NCBI GenBank assembly: GCA_021397845.1
Contig: CM038042.1
Location: 35,660,418 to 35,724,417 of the forward strand
From: Areca catechu
Taxonomy: Eukaryota; Streptophyta; Magnoliopsida; Arecales; Arecaceae
DNA: 64,000 nt
Direction: 5' to 3'
A model generated the notes under the pieces. That model ran no database searches and was not told where the DNA came from. It was given only the letters and a program-made list of their open reading frames with translations. This document shows, one piece after another, positions 21,373 to 31,942 of the stretch. Made by a program: the position numbers and the translations under genes. Positions within the stretch are counted from its first letter, which is position 1, and every line of letters starts with the position of its first letter.

Positions 21373-22330
21373 TGTTGCCTGGATCGTCGTGGCCTGTAGC
21401 CTTGATGTGTCACAGACTCGTTGAGCTCCCTCTAGGTGCTTGGTCCTCTCTCCTGATCGACTCCTTGGTCAGGTTATCCTGCAAAAAAGAGGAGACCCAG
21501 GCCGGGGATTCTAGTAGGGACACTTCGATGATCAAGTTAGTTGGGATGGTCCAAGGAAACAAAATCTCTATGGCGAAGAGCTTAGGCACTCTCTGCGTAG
21601 AGGATGAGAAATAAGATGTAAGACATGGAAAGATAGGGTCAAGTAAAGATCAGAGAGCTGGGAGGTTCTCTTGGCTGGTTCCTTGCCCGTTTTCTCTCTG
21701 AGTCTTACCAGTTGCTTCTCTCCCCTCTTGGAGGTCATTTCTTCTATTTTATATGATAAAGATGGCCTAGACCAAGTCTAGGGCTTCACTGAGATGTCCC
21801 TTTCCTGGTATCCCTTTCGAGAGGGATTTTCTTTGCTCGTAGCCTCCCCTCTATCGGACCAGTCCTTGAAAGAAGATCTTTATATTGGGAGCATTCGCCG
21901 GCGTAGTACAGATCTTGTCTCTCTGGTGGTGCAGTTTTCTATGGAAGGGGCAGGTGCCGTGCTGCTGAGCCCCGAGCTATGATGGGCATTTCTATTCCAG
22001 GAGGGACCGTCAAAGTGTCGCAGGATCTGAGGCCTTAATGGAATACTCCTCTTGGAGGAGGTACGGGTTCCATATTGCGAGGGTTGGATCCCCCAGGTTG
22101 CACGATCATGGATGTGGTAGCACACTACACATCATGGAACCTGGTGGAGCACGAATTGCATAGAATATGTGGGTGGTGTGTTTGCAAAATTTGAATCTCT
22201 GGTAGGGTGTGCGCCACCTTCCAGAGATTACAGGTAACTGGGAGCTTTCACATCATAGTCTAAACCCTTACTGATCTTCTATTTCTTTCGCTTCTGGTAA
22301 GAACTTTGGCCTTGGCTAGATGGGGCGAGC
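21373..22330 (-). repeat. 5' LTR of Tat-1 (unique part)
   Basis: On the plus strand the LTR begins TGTTGCCTGGATCGTCGTGG, parallel to the LARD-1 LTR (TGCCGCCTAGATCGCCGTGG), just after the primer-binding region. The outer end could not be fixed, because there is no second LTR in the window. No coding region is supported. Confidence 0.6.
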
Positions 22331-23240
22331 TCTATCTTGAGAGCTCAACCCTAGAACGCATGAGCACAACCTCAGCCGGGAGCTCGACCCCGGATGGGAG
22401 CTGACCTTAGCCGGGGGCTCGCCCTCAAAAAGCATAAGCACATCCTCAACCAGGAGTTTGACTTTGGATGGGAGATGACCTTGGCCAGGGGCTCGCCCTC
22501 GAAATGCATGGGCACATCCTCGGCTAGGAGCTTGACTCCAGATGGGAGCTGACCTCGACCACGGGCTCGCCCTCTGAATGCATGAGCACATCCTCGACTG
22601 GGAGCTCAACTCCGGATGGGAGCTGACCTTGACCAGGGGCTCGCCCTCGGAATGCATGAGCATATCCTCGATCGCGAGCTCGACCCCGGATGGGAGCTGA
22701 CCCCGGCCGAGGGCTCACCCTCGAAAAGCATAAGCACGTCCTCGACCAAGAGCTCAACTCCGGATTGGAATTGACCTCGACCAAGGGCTCAACCTCAGAA
22801 TGCATGAGCACGTCCTCGATTGGGAGCTCAACTCCGGATGTAAGCTGACCTCGACCGGGGGGCTCACCCTCGAAAAGCATGAGCACGTCCTCAGTCGGGA
22901 GCTCGACTCCATATGGGAGCTGACCTTGGCCAGGGGCTCGCCCTCAGAATTTATGAGCACATCCTCGGCCAGGAGCTCAACTCTGGATAGGAGCTAACCT
23001 CGACCAGGGGCTCGTCCTCAGAATGCATGAGCACATCCTCGGTCGGGAGCTCGACTTCGGATGGGAGCTAACCTCAATCAGGGGGCTCGCCCTTGGAATG
23101 CATGAGCACATCCTTGACCGGGAGCTCGACCTCAGATGGGAGCTGACCTTGACCAGGGGCTTATCCTCGGAACGCATGAGCACGTTTTCGACCGGGAGCT
23201 CAACCCTGGATGGGAGCTGACCTTTGCCAGGGGCTCGCCT
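22319..23240. repeat. 74-bp tandem array, about 12 copies
   Basis: The landmark GATGGGAGCTGACC recurs every 74 bp (for example 22393, 22467, 22541, 22615). Each unit carries GGGGCTCGCCCTC, GCATGAGCACATCCTCG and GGGAGCTCGAC blocks. Because 74 is not a multiple of three, the open frames across it are artefacts. The array most likely sits in the U3 side of the Tat-1 LTR, next to CACTA-1. Confidence 0.9.
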
Positions 23241-23399
23241 TCATCTCTTTATTTGGTCGCTGCATCTAGATGGCATCTTCCGCCAACACGGCCTCTAGCA
23301 CGGGCTACATGTCAGCAGTTGTGCCACATCAGTCGTCATACTACTTCTACTGATAGGGTTGACAAGAGACCACTATTATATACACAAGGCACTCAGGAT

Positions 23400-24225
23400 A
23401 GTCTTTAGTCCTATATACAGAATGATACTACTAATATTGCAGATAATTTTACTTATCCTATAGATGCTTTAGATGGTGATCCAGTACTAGATCATATACC
23501 AAAGACTAGTCCATCACCGTCTGCATCGTCCAAGATAAGAGGGCTAAATCAAGGGACTCCAAAGCCTGCATATCCATCAACAAGGCAATATATCACTGCA
23601 GAGGGTGGAAAGTATGTGATGGTTAAATTACTTGTAGTTCAAAAAAATTATTAGTATTATGTTATGATATTATATAAGTAATTATGCAAATTTCATGATC
23701 CTAAGATCACCAATGTGATCGTAGCTATAATTAAAGAGTTGTATTTCGATCCATAGCTTGTAGGAGTTTAGTTGCAGAACATATCAAACATGAGATTTGG
23801 CATCAGTTTCAAGTAAGTTATAAAATACAAATATAAAAAATTATGTTACATAATGCAAATCACTACTATTCATTAATTTATATTTTTATTGATATGATAA
23901 TAGGCTAAATACATATGGACTCCAAAAATGCATGCACAGATTCTTAAAGCGCATCATACAGCAATCGCTGGAAAATTTAGAAGCATTCTCAATGAAGAAC
24001 ATAAAAGGACAAGAGATAAGGTAAAGGAATAGAAGGACCAGGATTATAAAGTTCCTATGATAGAGTATAAAGGATTAGGTCCTAAATGGATGAAGCCTGG
24101 TATTTGAGAGAAGCTCATTGATGATTATTGGGCCAAAGAAAAATGGTTAGAGATGCCTGAAGTTGGCTTTGCTAATCGGATGTCTAAGGAGGGATTTATT
24201 ACCAAACATTCATGCAGTTTGATAC
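23400..24225 (+). pseudogene. CACTA-1 Ptta/TNP1-like protein, N-terminal half, degenerate
   Basis: The plus strand reads YPIDALDGDPVLDHIPKT (about 23456-23510), then RQYITAEGGKYVMVK (about 23582-23625). After intron-like AT-rich sequence comes YIWTPKMHAQILKAHHTAIA, then MIEYKGLGPKWMKPG and WLEMPEVGFANRMSKEGF (about 23910-24200). These fit the plant transposase (Ptta/En/Spm) family in order and spacing. Stops interrupt the readings. The second half of the gene is beyond Gy-4. Confidence 0.65.
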
Positions 24226-24240
24226 TCATAAATATTTATC

Positions 24241-24653
24241 TCTATATTACTCACCATCCCCATCCCGAAAATAGAGCATTAGTGAAATAGTATCATCTCT
24301 TTTCTTATTCTCTCTTTTAATTTCAATTCTTGAAGAATTGGTACTAGATGAGCTAATTTACAAATAATCCACATATGTCCTTGCATTGCAGCTTTGTTCA
24401 AGAAAGATTTTTATCAAATGTTACCTTAAATACAATTTTATAAATATATGTTTAGTTTAAAAATTCAATATGGTTTAATAAATATGATACATCATGGTAG
24501 CTCTTGTTTCATACCTATATTAACAGAAAGTTATTTGTTGTATCATAGCTTGATGGTTTAGCTATTAAAAGGGACGATAAAAAAAGAGATGATATTATTT
24601 CACTAGTCTCTATCTTCGGGATGCTGAGAAGAAAAGGATAGTGAGTGTATAAC
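24241..24653. mobile_element. MITE-like element with about 65-75 bp imperfect terminal inverted repeats
   Basis: The left arm 24241-24307 (CATCCCGAAAATAGAG, AGTGAAATAGTATCATCTCT) is the inverted complement of the right arm 24578-24653 (AGAGATGATATTATTTCACT, CTCTATCTTCGGGATG), with small indels. About 270 bp of AT-rich noncoding sequence lies between. It is inserted in CACTA-1, probably in an intron. No clear target duplication was found and the superfamily is undetermined. Confidence 0.65.
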
Positions 24654-24682
24654 TTATAATTTATAAGCACATATATTTATAT

Positions 24683-24687
24683 ATTAC
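24683..24687. other. Target-site duplication of Gy-4, left copy (ATTAC)
   Basis: ATTAC directly precedes the 5' LTR and recurs at 33235-33239 directly after the 3' LTR. Five bases is the usual size for Ty3/gypsy integration. Confidence 0.9.
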
Positions 24688-25983
24688 TGGTGCGGGCACC
24701 AAAGTTCTAAAGAGGCTTCAGTTTAATTCAGTATGGTTTTAATTCTTTCATTGAACTTATATCTTGTAAATAGAGTCAGTTTACTTTTTTAATTGAAATT
24801 GAGTCATGTAATTAGAGTTGGGTTTATTTCAATTTGATTTCTTTTGAGTCCAATTAGGATCAAATTGGTCTTGTATTTAGTACGTTTAGTAGTTGGGTCC
24901 AAGAGAGGTTTGAAATTGGTTAAATATAAGCAAGCTCACTTGAAGATGGAATGCACTCAACCACTTCAACAATTTAAGCCGAGGATGCCACTTCGGCAAG
25001 CCATTTGGGATGCCATGTCAAGCTCCCAACCATGTGGAGTACACCTCAACAAGCCACCTCACCACACGCCACATCACCAAGAGGGATTCAAATTCAAAGT
25101 GGGTGGCCAAGGAGTTTAATCTTCCACCATTTTAGCTAGCTATTCCCATCAAATCTCCATGTAATTTGAATTTCACCCTTATAGCTAGGAACCTCCCATG
25201 AAAAGCTCCTTGTAATTCAAAATTTCAAAAGTCCTTGGAGGCTTATACAATCTACTCCAAGCTCTCTTGTAAAGGATGATGAATTGAATGAAAAAAGTGA
25301 GTTTCTTTCTTCCATTTGGTGTTATCAAATGTCCTCTGAGAGGGAGTGGGTGAGAGGCCCTTAGCTACTTCAAGAAAGATCATCTTCCATGCCAATAGCC
25401 ATTAGCAAATCTTTTAGTCCATCCAAGCACTCCATTCCAACGTCCAAGGTGCAAGAAAAGCCATTCCAAGAGGGCCGGCCAAGCTACTTCCACTCCATCA
25501 ACTTCTTCTCAACTTCAACCATTATTTCATTAATATATTACCTTTCAATCTCTTTCTTAACTCTAATATGGTTTGTGTAGGATCCCCAGGATTTTCTGGT
25601 TCCAAAGAAGAGGGTCTTCCAAGACAAGAAATAGAGACAAGAAGTCCCAACAACTGAAGGAATCTCCTTGTCATCCAAGGGCTTCATCCTTGAGTATAAC
25701 ATTTCCAATCTTTGAGATGTTAATGCCTGGTTACCCCTCTTTCAGTGTTTTTCCAGATCTGAAATATTAGATTAATTAGGCCCTATCCTGTATGATTTTT
25801 TAACCATGAAGATCCATTTTTCTTTAATATTGTGAAGGCTCTCATTCAGGTCTAGTTTACATGCAAATCCCTTCATGATAGTTTCTATTCTTTTACATAG
25901 AAAGTAGCCTAGCATTACTTCATTTTTCATTTAATTGTTACTATCTCCTCTTAGATTGCATCTTTCCATTTCATCCCACATCA
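24688..25983 (+). repeat. 5' LTR of Gy-4
   Basis: It runs from TGGTGCGGGCACC to CATCCCACATCA, 1296 bp. Compared by eye with the 3' LTR, the first 430 bp show roughly two dozen substitutions and three small indels. The TATA position reads TATACAAT (25244-25251), whereas the 3' LTR keeps TATAAAAT. The AGAGGGAGTGGGTGAGAGGCC-like family motif lies at about 25338-25359. Confidence 0.93.
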
Positions 25984-25985
25984 AA

Positions 25986-26002
25986 TTAGTATCAGAGCAT
26001 GG
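25986..26002 (+). promoter_or_regulatory. Gy-4 primer-binding site (tRNA-iMet)
   Basis: TTAGTATCAGAGCATGG follows the 5' LTR after a 2-base spacer. It differs by one base from the usual TGGTATCAGAGC core, complementary to the 3' end of initiator methionine tRNA, where minus-strand synthesis starts. Confidence 0.88.
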
Positions 26003-27111
26003 TAGGTTAGGGCTTTGCATCATCTTCAGTACCTGGATTTGGGTGCTTCACCAGGCTGTCCGGTCTTAGGAGAAAAGTAGGGTTTCAAGACCCTCTCTTT
26101 CCATTCCACGGAGATCTCGTAAGGCGTGTAGGGGTGCCATTGTGATTGACCCTTGAAGGGGAACACAAGAAGGTAAGTTTGAAATCCTAAAGAATAGTTT
26201 TGCATCATTTAAATCTAGCATCTTTAAAATTTCTACTTGTTGTATTTCTGAGTAGGCTGACTGTAACTCGTATAAAACTCTAAAAAAAAGTACTTAATTT
26301 TTTATTGAAGTAATTTTTTTCCTAATCCATATTAAGTTAGCTATCAGCATGCATAATTTTATCCTCAAAAAAATCACAAAAAAAATAAAAATTCCCGCAC
26401 TCCATCACTGTTGCTGAAATTTCTGTATGTTCTGTTATGTTTCTTTTACATTGTCTAAATTTCAAGATCTGCTCAGCACAACATAGATTTTATCTTTAAA
26501 TTTCCTTTCACATAGCATATCATCTGTGAGTTAGGAATGTTCTATGATTTTCTTAGAATTTTTTGACATAGTTGCATTGCACTTTTCTGCACCACTTCAG
26601 AACTGCAACACACCAATTTCTGCACCTGAAATTAGGGTTCTTACGCATGTTTGCATTCATCTCATGGTAAATCAATTTAAGGGCATGAATATGACATAGG
26701 GTCATAATTTCATTACCTGTCCCTAGCCCAAAAATCATCAACCTGCATAGCGAACCCAACCCTTAATTAAAACTAAGTAGACATTTAATTTTCTCTAGTG
26801 AGCTAGGGACATCCACAAGGTCGGGTTGAACCAAGTGTCAAGCCAACTTAGACAACTTGTTTGTGTGTGCTTGTGTATCTAGTGTCTAGGCAAGTGGTTC
26901 AGGGACAAGAGCTCGAAGGAAAGTGGGTTGGTTCGCTTACCTGGCCAATTTCAAATTGGTATCTAAGGCAAGCGAAGAGGGACCTCCACCAACCTTACAC
27001 TTACCTGGCCAGGTGCCAAGTAACTACAACCAAGATTGTCATCTTGACCTAACATTTGGTTTGGACTCTTGATCTAGCAAATCCCTAGTCCAAGTTTGTG
27101 TCCGTGTGTGC
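26003..27111 (+). other. Gy-4 untranslated leader
   Basis: About 1.1 kb without a credible ORF. It is conserved in pieces with the Gy-2 leader (26040-26150) and Gy-3 leader (26640-26840). A second TTGGTATCTAAGG at about 26957 resembles a primer-binding site but is deep in the leader and also present in Gy-2. Confidence 0.7.
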
Positions 27112-28476
27112 ATGGCAACTAGATCAGGAGCACCCTACCAACAAACCCAAGCCCAATCGAGTGTAACTATGGACCAAAATTTTGAGAACTTGATGAAAAC
27201 TTTGAATGACCAAATGACCCGACTGAACCAAAACTTGACAAACCAATTGGCCCAGACCAACCAAATCATGACTGATCAGATGACCCTCATCACTGCTAGG
27301 CTTGATTGATTAGAGGCTCATACCCCTGGAAGAACCCATGAAGTCCAGAATGAGTTAGAGCTTGAACCAGAGTTTGATACACCCATCAACCCTAGAAGGG
27401 CTCTACAACAAGACCTTTTTCCTGAACCCAATCCTAGAAGGCTTCACCAAGACCATTTCTTTGAAACAAATCCAAGGAGACCCAACCCTGATTGAGTCCA
27501 TGACCCGAACCCTAGGAGAGCACACCATGACCCAGCCTATGAGCCAAACCGTAAGAGACCCAATTAGGATCAAATGGACCATGATGACCGAACCCTTATG
27601 AGTATTAGGTTGGAAGTACCAATATTTGATAGAAATCTAGATCCTAAGGTTTATATAGACTGGGAGGGAGAGATGGATCAGTACTTCAAGTGGTATGACA
27701 TGACTGATGAGAGAAAATGCAAATTTGCGAAGCTTAGGTTAATTCGTCAGGCCAGGCTTTACTGGAAAAATATCAAGAGGTTCATTAGGCAAAGAGGTGA
27801 TGTTCCCATAGTAACCTGGAGGGCAATGAAACTTAGGCTTAGAGAGAAATACCTTCCCATGTCCTACCACCAAAGACTTCTAGACCAGTGGCAGAGATTG
27901 ACCCAGGGAACCAAGAGTGTAGCTGAATACATTACAAAATTTGATGAGTTTGTGATGAGATGCAATGTCGATGAGTCTGAATCAGTTACTTTATCTAGAT
28001 TTAGGGCCGAATTAAGAGAAGAGATTCAGAAAGAATTATTCATGAGAGAAGTTCAAGATTTAGAATTAGCCTATCAGGTAGCACAAGATGCTGAGAGATT
28101 TCATTGGGGACCAATTTATCATAGACTAGAACCCCCTAGATCTAGTGCACCTAGTCAGTAGCCAAGATCAAGTCAGATGCGATCCAATCGACCCAACCCT
28201 AATACACCTCTGACCTGTAGAGATGATAGGGATAAAGCACCAGAAGTTCAGAGAACCCCAAACCCTAATACTCCTTGCTTCAGATGTCATAAATTAGGCC
28301 ATTATGTTAGCAATTGTCCAACTAGAGCCTTGTACATAGGAGAATTAAAAGAGAATGAGTCTGAACCCATAGAGCCCCTAGGTGATAGCATGGAAGAGGT
28401 ATATCAGGCTGAGAATAATTTGGCAGATGAGTATGAAGGTGATGAGGATCAAGTAGATCCTGATTTTTTGGGAGTA
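27112..28476 (+). pseudogene. Gy-4 gag with CCHC zinc knuckle, four in-frame stops
   Basis: This is the capsid/nucleocapsid region. The frame starts at ATG 27112 (MATRSGAPYQQTQ), with a predicted helical segment NLMKTLNDQMTRLNQNL, then a PRR-rich linker broken by stops at 27307, 27493 and 27566. The capsid core (27574-28158) has VYIDWEGEMDQYFKWYD, RQARLYWKNIKRF, TWRAMKLRLREKYL and SVAEYITKFDEFV. A TAG at 28159 is followed in the same frame by the zinc knuckle CFRCHKLGHYVSNC (28276-28317; C-x2-C-x4-H-x4-C), which binds RNA. The acidic linker DEYEGDEDQ leads to protease. Confidence 0.92.
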
Positions 28477-29046
28477 GTTAGATGCATCCTTACCCAGACT
28501 ATGACACATGAAGATCGGCATAGGACTAATATCCTACAAATATTTATCAAGTCAGGGGATAAGGTATGTAAAATAATCATCAATAGTGGGAGTTGTGTGA
28601 ATGCCATATCCACTAGTGCAGTCAAGACTCTAGGATTAGCCACAACCCCCCATCTAAATCCCTATAAGGTTTCTTTGATAGACTCCATCTCAATTCCCGT
28701 CAAGTTTAAGTGTCTAGTCCAAATCCAATCACAGTCCTATCAGGAGAAAGTGTGGTGTGATGTCCTACCTATGGGAGTGAGTAGTATCATCTTAGGTCGG
28801 ACCTGGTTATTTGACCATGATGCAACACTTTATGGCCGATCTAATTCTTGCTCATTCATGCACTTTGGAAAAAAATTTGTGATCAACCCAACACCACCTA
28901 AGGACACTAATAAGAGAGGATCGAGCCACCTAAAGGAGAAAAAAACTGGAGTCAATCTAATAACTGCAAAGGAAATTGAGAAGGAGCTCACTGAGGGTAC
29001 ATCTATTTGGATCTTAGCCACTAAGGAAATTCAGGAGTCTTCCTAG
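28477..29046 (+). pseudogene. Gy-4 aspartic protease, active-site Asp replaced by Asn
   Basis: This is retropepsin, in the same frame as gag. The active-site segment reads KIIINSGSCVNAISTSAV, so the family D-S-G is N-S-G (AAT at 28582-28584, one G-to-A change from GAT). The flap region and the second conserved block (VSSIILGRTWLFDHDA) are present. The frame continues through a Lys-rich linker and ends with TAG at 29044, after which the same frame opens the RT. Confidence 0.85.
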
Positions 29047-29911
29047 AAAGAATGCCCTCAGGAAGTGGTTGAAGTGTTAGAGGACTTTAAGGATGTGTTT
29101 CCAGATGACCTACCTGACCACCTTCCATCACTTAGGGACATCCAGCACGCCATTGATTTAGTCCTAGGAGCAACCATACCCAATCTCCCACATTATAGGA
29201 TGAACCCTACCGAACATGTAGAATTACAAAGACAAGTAGGGGACCTCCTTAGAAAAGGATTTGTTAGGAAAAGTTTGAGCCTTGTGCAATCCCAGCTTTG
29301 TTGACACCTAAAAAAGATGGCACCTGGAGGATGTGTGTTGATAGTCGTGCCATCAACAAAATCACTGTGAAATATAGATTTCCTTTCCCCGATTAGATGA
29401 CTTTTTGGATATGATGGCTGGAGCTACTATCTTTTCTAAGATTGACCTTAAGAGTGGCTACCACCAAGTGAGGATTAGACCCGGGGATGAATGGAAGACT
29501 GCATTTAAGACTAAGGATGGGTTATTTGAATGGGTAGTGATGCCTTTTGGATTGACCAATGCACCAAGTACATTTATGAGAATCATGACCCAAGTCCTAC
29601 GAGCTTTTATGAGAAAATTTGTGGTGGTTTACTTTGATAACATTTTGATTTACAGTAGGACTAAGGAAAGCCACTTAGACCACCTTAGACAAGTGTGTTC
29701 AACCCCTAGGAAAGAGAATCTCTATGCCAACTTGAAGAAGTGTGAATTCATGGCCCCTAGAGTCACTTTCCTAGGTTTCATTATTACCTTTGAGGGAATT
29801 TCAGCTGATCCTGAAAAGATCAAATCCATAGTTGAGTGGCCTATTCCCAAAAATGTTCATGATGATCGTAGCTTTCATTGCTTAGCCACCTTCTATAGGA
29901 GATTCATTTGA
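29047..29911 (+). pseudogene. Gy-4 reverse transcriptase, frameshifted, YFDN in place of YFDD
   Basis: The first part (29047-29304) reads FKDVFPDDLPDHLPSL and YRMNPTEHVELQRQV. A shift then gives LLTPKKDGTWRMCVDSRAIN (about 29298-29357), and a second shift opens 29405-29911 with ATIFSKIDLKSGYHQVRIR, MPFGLTNAPSTFM and VVVYFDNILIYS. The catalytic motif Y-x-D-D thus ends in Asn (AAC at 29639-29641, one G-to-A change). The thumb (KCEFMAPRVTFLGFIIT) follows. Domain order and length are normal for chromovirus RT. Confidence 0.92.
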
Positions 29912-30450
29912 GGCTTTAGCTCTGTTATCGCCCCAATAACTGATTATATTAGGAAGGGTAGTTTTGATTGGACCAAAGTAGCCAATAGAGCCTTCCTAGA
30001 GATAAAGGATAAGATGACACAAGAACCAATTTTGAGGTTGCCCAATTTTTCCAAAGTATTCGAGGTCGCTTGTGATGCATCCAGAGTCAGAATAGGAGGA
30101 GTTTTAAGTCAGGAGAGCCACCCTATAGCTTTCTTTAGTGAAAAGTTAAATGAGGCTAAGCTTAAATATTCTTCCTATGATAAGGAGCTTTATGCGGTAG
30201 TGCAAGCTTTAAAGTATTGGGACACTATCTTCTACCACAAGAATTTGTCCTATTCTCTGATCACAAGGCCCTTAGATTTCTTAGTTCCCAAAAAAAGCTG
30301 AATCACAGGCATGCCAAATGGGTAGAATTCATCCAAGCCTACACTTTTGTCCTGAAACACCATGTTGGAACTGAGAATAAGGTAGCCGATGCATTGAGTC
30401 GTAGAACCTTGCTTCTAAATTCAGTTAGCACTGAAGTCATTGGATTTTAG
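29912..30450 (+). pseudogene. Gy-4 RNase H, one frameshift
   Basis: This degrades the RNA strand during reverse transcription. The frame 30014-30301 has VFEVACDASRVRIGGVLSQE, then IAFFSEKLNEAKLKYSSYDK and ELYAVVQALKYW. A shift near 30230 moves to the frame ending at 30450 with EFVLFSDHKALRFL, RHAKWVEFIQAY and NKVADALSRR. The conserved acidic positions are visible across the two frames. Confidence 0.9.
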
Positions 30451-30589
30451 AAACTTAAGGATAAATATGAAACCTGTCCAGACTTTAGTGAGGTTTACCA
30501 GGCTTTGAGTCAAGGACAATCTAGTGACCATAGTGAGTATACCCTTCTAGATGATTATCTGTTTAAAGAAAATAAGCTCTGTTCCCAAA

Positions 30590-31735
30590 ACTTCTTTGAG
30601 AGATTTTCTAGTTTGGGAGACCCATGCTAGAGGTTTAGCTAGCCACTTTGGAAGAAATAAGAGAAATTTTTTTAGCCAGGCCTTAAGAGACATATAGCCA
30701 ATATTGTTGCTCTATGTAGGACGCGTGCTATTGCCAAACATCAAAGACAAAACACTGGGTTATACACTCCTTTACCTATGCCTGAGTGTCCATGGTAGGA
30801 TCTTAGCATGGACTTTGTTTCAAGATTGCCCAAGACCCTTAGGAAGCATGATTCAATCTTTGGAGTGGTCGACAAATTTTCAAAAATGGCCCATTTTATA
30901 CCTTGTTCTCAGACTTTTGATGTCTCTAGGGTAGCCAAGCTTTTTCTCGATCAAGTAGTCAAATTACATGGGTTACCTAAGACCATTATTTCTGATAGGG
31001 ATGTCCGTTTCACGAGTTACTTTTGGAAAACCCTTTGACACCTATGATGAACAAAACTGAAATTCTCAACTGCTTACCACCCTCAGACTGATAGACAAAC
31101 CAAGGTTGTAAATAGAAGTCTAGGAAACTTATTGAGGTGCCTTGTTAGAGAGAGTCTGGGAAACTGGGATTTGCTATTATCTCGTGCTGAATTCGCTTAC
31201 AACAGCTCAGTCAATAGGTCTACTGGTAAAAGTCCCTTTGAGATTGTCCATGGTTATAAACCTAGGAGACCTATCAACCACATTCCATTATCCACACATG
31301 CAAGAATGTCTGAGTCTGTCGAGTCATATGCACAGCATATTAAGGAATTGCATATGGAGATTAGTAAAAAAATTCAAATGAGCAATGGAGTCTATAAGCA
31401 TATGGCCAATTCATGTAAACGAATGAAAGTATTCAATGTAGGGGACTTTTTAATGGTTAAACTTAGACCTGAAAGGTTCTCACCGGGAATTATGAAGAAA
31501 CTGCATGCCCAGGGAGCTGGACCTTTCAAAATATTAAAGAGAGTTGGACCTAATGTATACGTGTTAGAGTTACCACCGGAATATGGCATTAGTTCCATAT
31601 TTAATATTTCTAATCTGAAAGAATACAAAGAGCCGGCATTAATTCCTAGTGAGCCTTTTGGACCTTACCCAGCCTTTGCAAATGAAACCCTACCTGAGTG
31701 TCCACCAGCACTTCAGCTAGAACGGAGAAATAGAA
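30590..31735 (+). pseudogene. Gy-4 integrase, DDE glutamate replaced by Lys
   Basis: The zinc-binding module (about 30597-30795) reads VWETHARGLASHFGRNK and ANIVALCRTRAIAKHQRQ. The core has MDFVSRLPKTLRKHDSIFGV, then VDKFSKMAHFIP (first Asp) and IISDRDVRFTSYFWKT (second Asp). After two stops near 31036-31050 the frame gives TDRQTKVVNRSLGNLL, where the third catalytic residue, Glu in the family, is Lys (AAG at 31102-31104). The C-terminal domain (31132 onward) is open: FAYNSSVNRSTGKSPFEIVH, MVKLRPERFSPGIMKKLHAQ and GAGPFKILKRVGPNVYVLEL. Confidence 0.92.
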
Positions 31736-31940
31736 TTGAAAGTATCTTGGATGACCAGGTAATTACCACCAGAAATAAAGGCATCAACGTTATCTGGTTC
31801 GATGGCAAGGAAGACCCGAATCTGAGAATTCCTAGATCACTCGAGAGGATCTGCAACAAATCGACCCAGACCTACTAGAAAGGTACCAAAGTTAGATCAA
31901 TCCTTACTCGACAGGGTCGAGTTCCTCCCTCCCCAGGAGA
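31736..31940 (+). pseudogene. Gy-4 chromodomain, frameshifted
   Basis: This is fused to the integrase C-terminus. It starts in frame (ESILDDQVITTRNKG), then a one-base change at about 31783 shifts the frame, so the expected RYLVRWQG-type block as seen in Gy-1 is lost and the frame ends at 31878. The DNA downstream still matches the Gy-1 chromodomain. Confidence 0.85.
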
Positions 31941-31942
31941 AC

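Larger units (their letters stand above)
12899..23240 (-). mobile_element. Tat-1: inverted Tat-lineage Ty3/gypsy element
   Basis: The minus-strand order is LTR with 74-bp array (about 23240-21373), primer-binding region, leader, gag (20805-19597), protease, RT, RNase H, archaeal-type RNase H, integrase (19624-15950), tandem arrays, and an antisense spliced ORF (plus strand, 12962-14685). The second RNase H domain and an antisense ORF between pol and the 3' LTR are known hallmarks of the Tat lineage. The 3' LTR is missing, since the Gy-3 LTR abuts at 12898. The outer edge of the 5' LTR is uncertain, because CACTA-1 sequence follows the array without a clear boundary. Confidence 0.85.

Noticed and set aside
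22316..23220. Chain of Ser/Pro-rich repeat ORFs, or a CRISPR-like array
   Set aside because: The 74-bp units are contiguous with no unique spacers, and the unit length is not a multiple of three, so neither a repeat protein nor a CRISPR fits.
26957..26970. Second primer-binding-like site TTGGTATCTAAGG in the Gy-4 leader
   Set aside because: It lies about 970 bp from the LTR; the proper site is at 25986-26002. It is also conserved in Gy-2, so may have another role, but not as the primer site.
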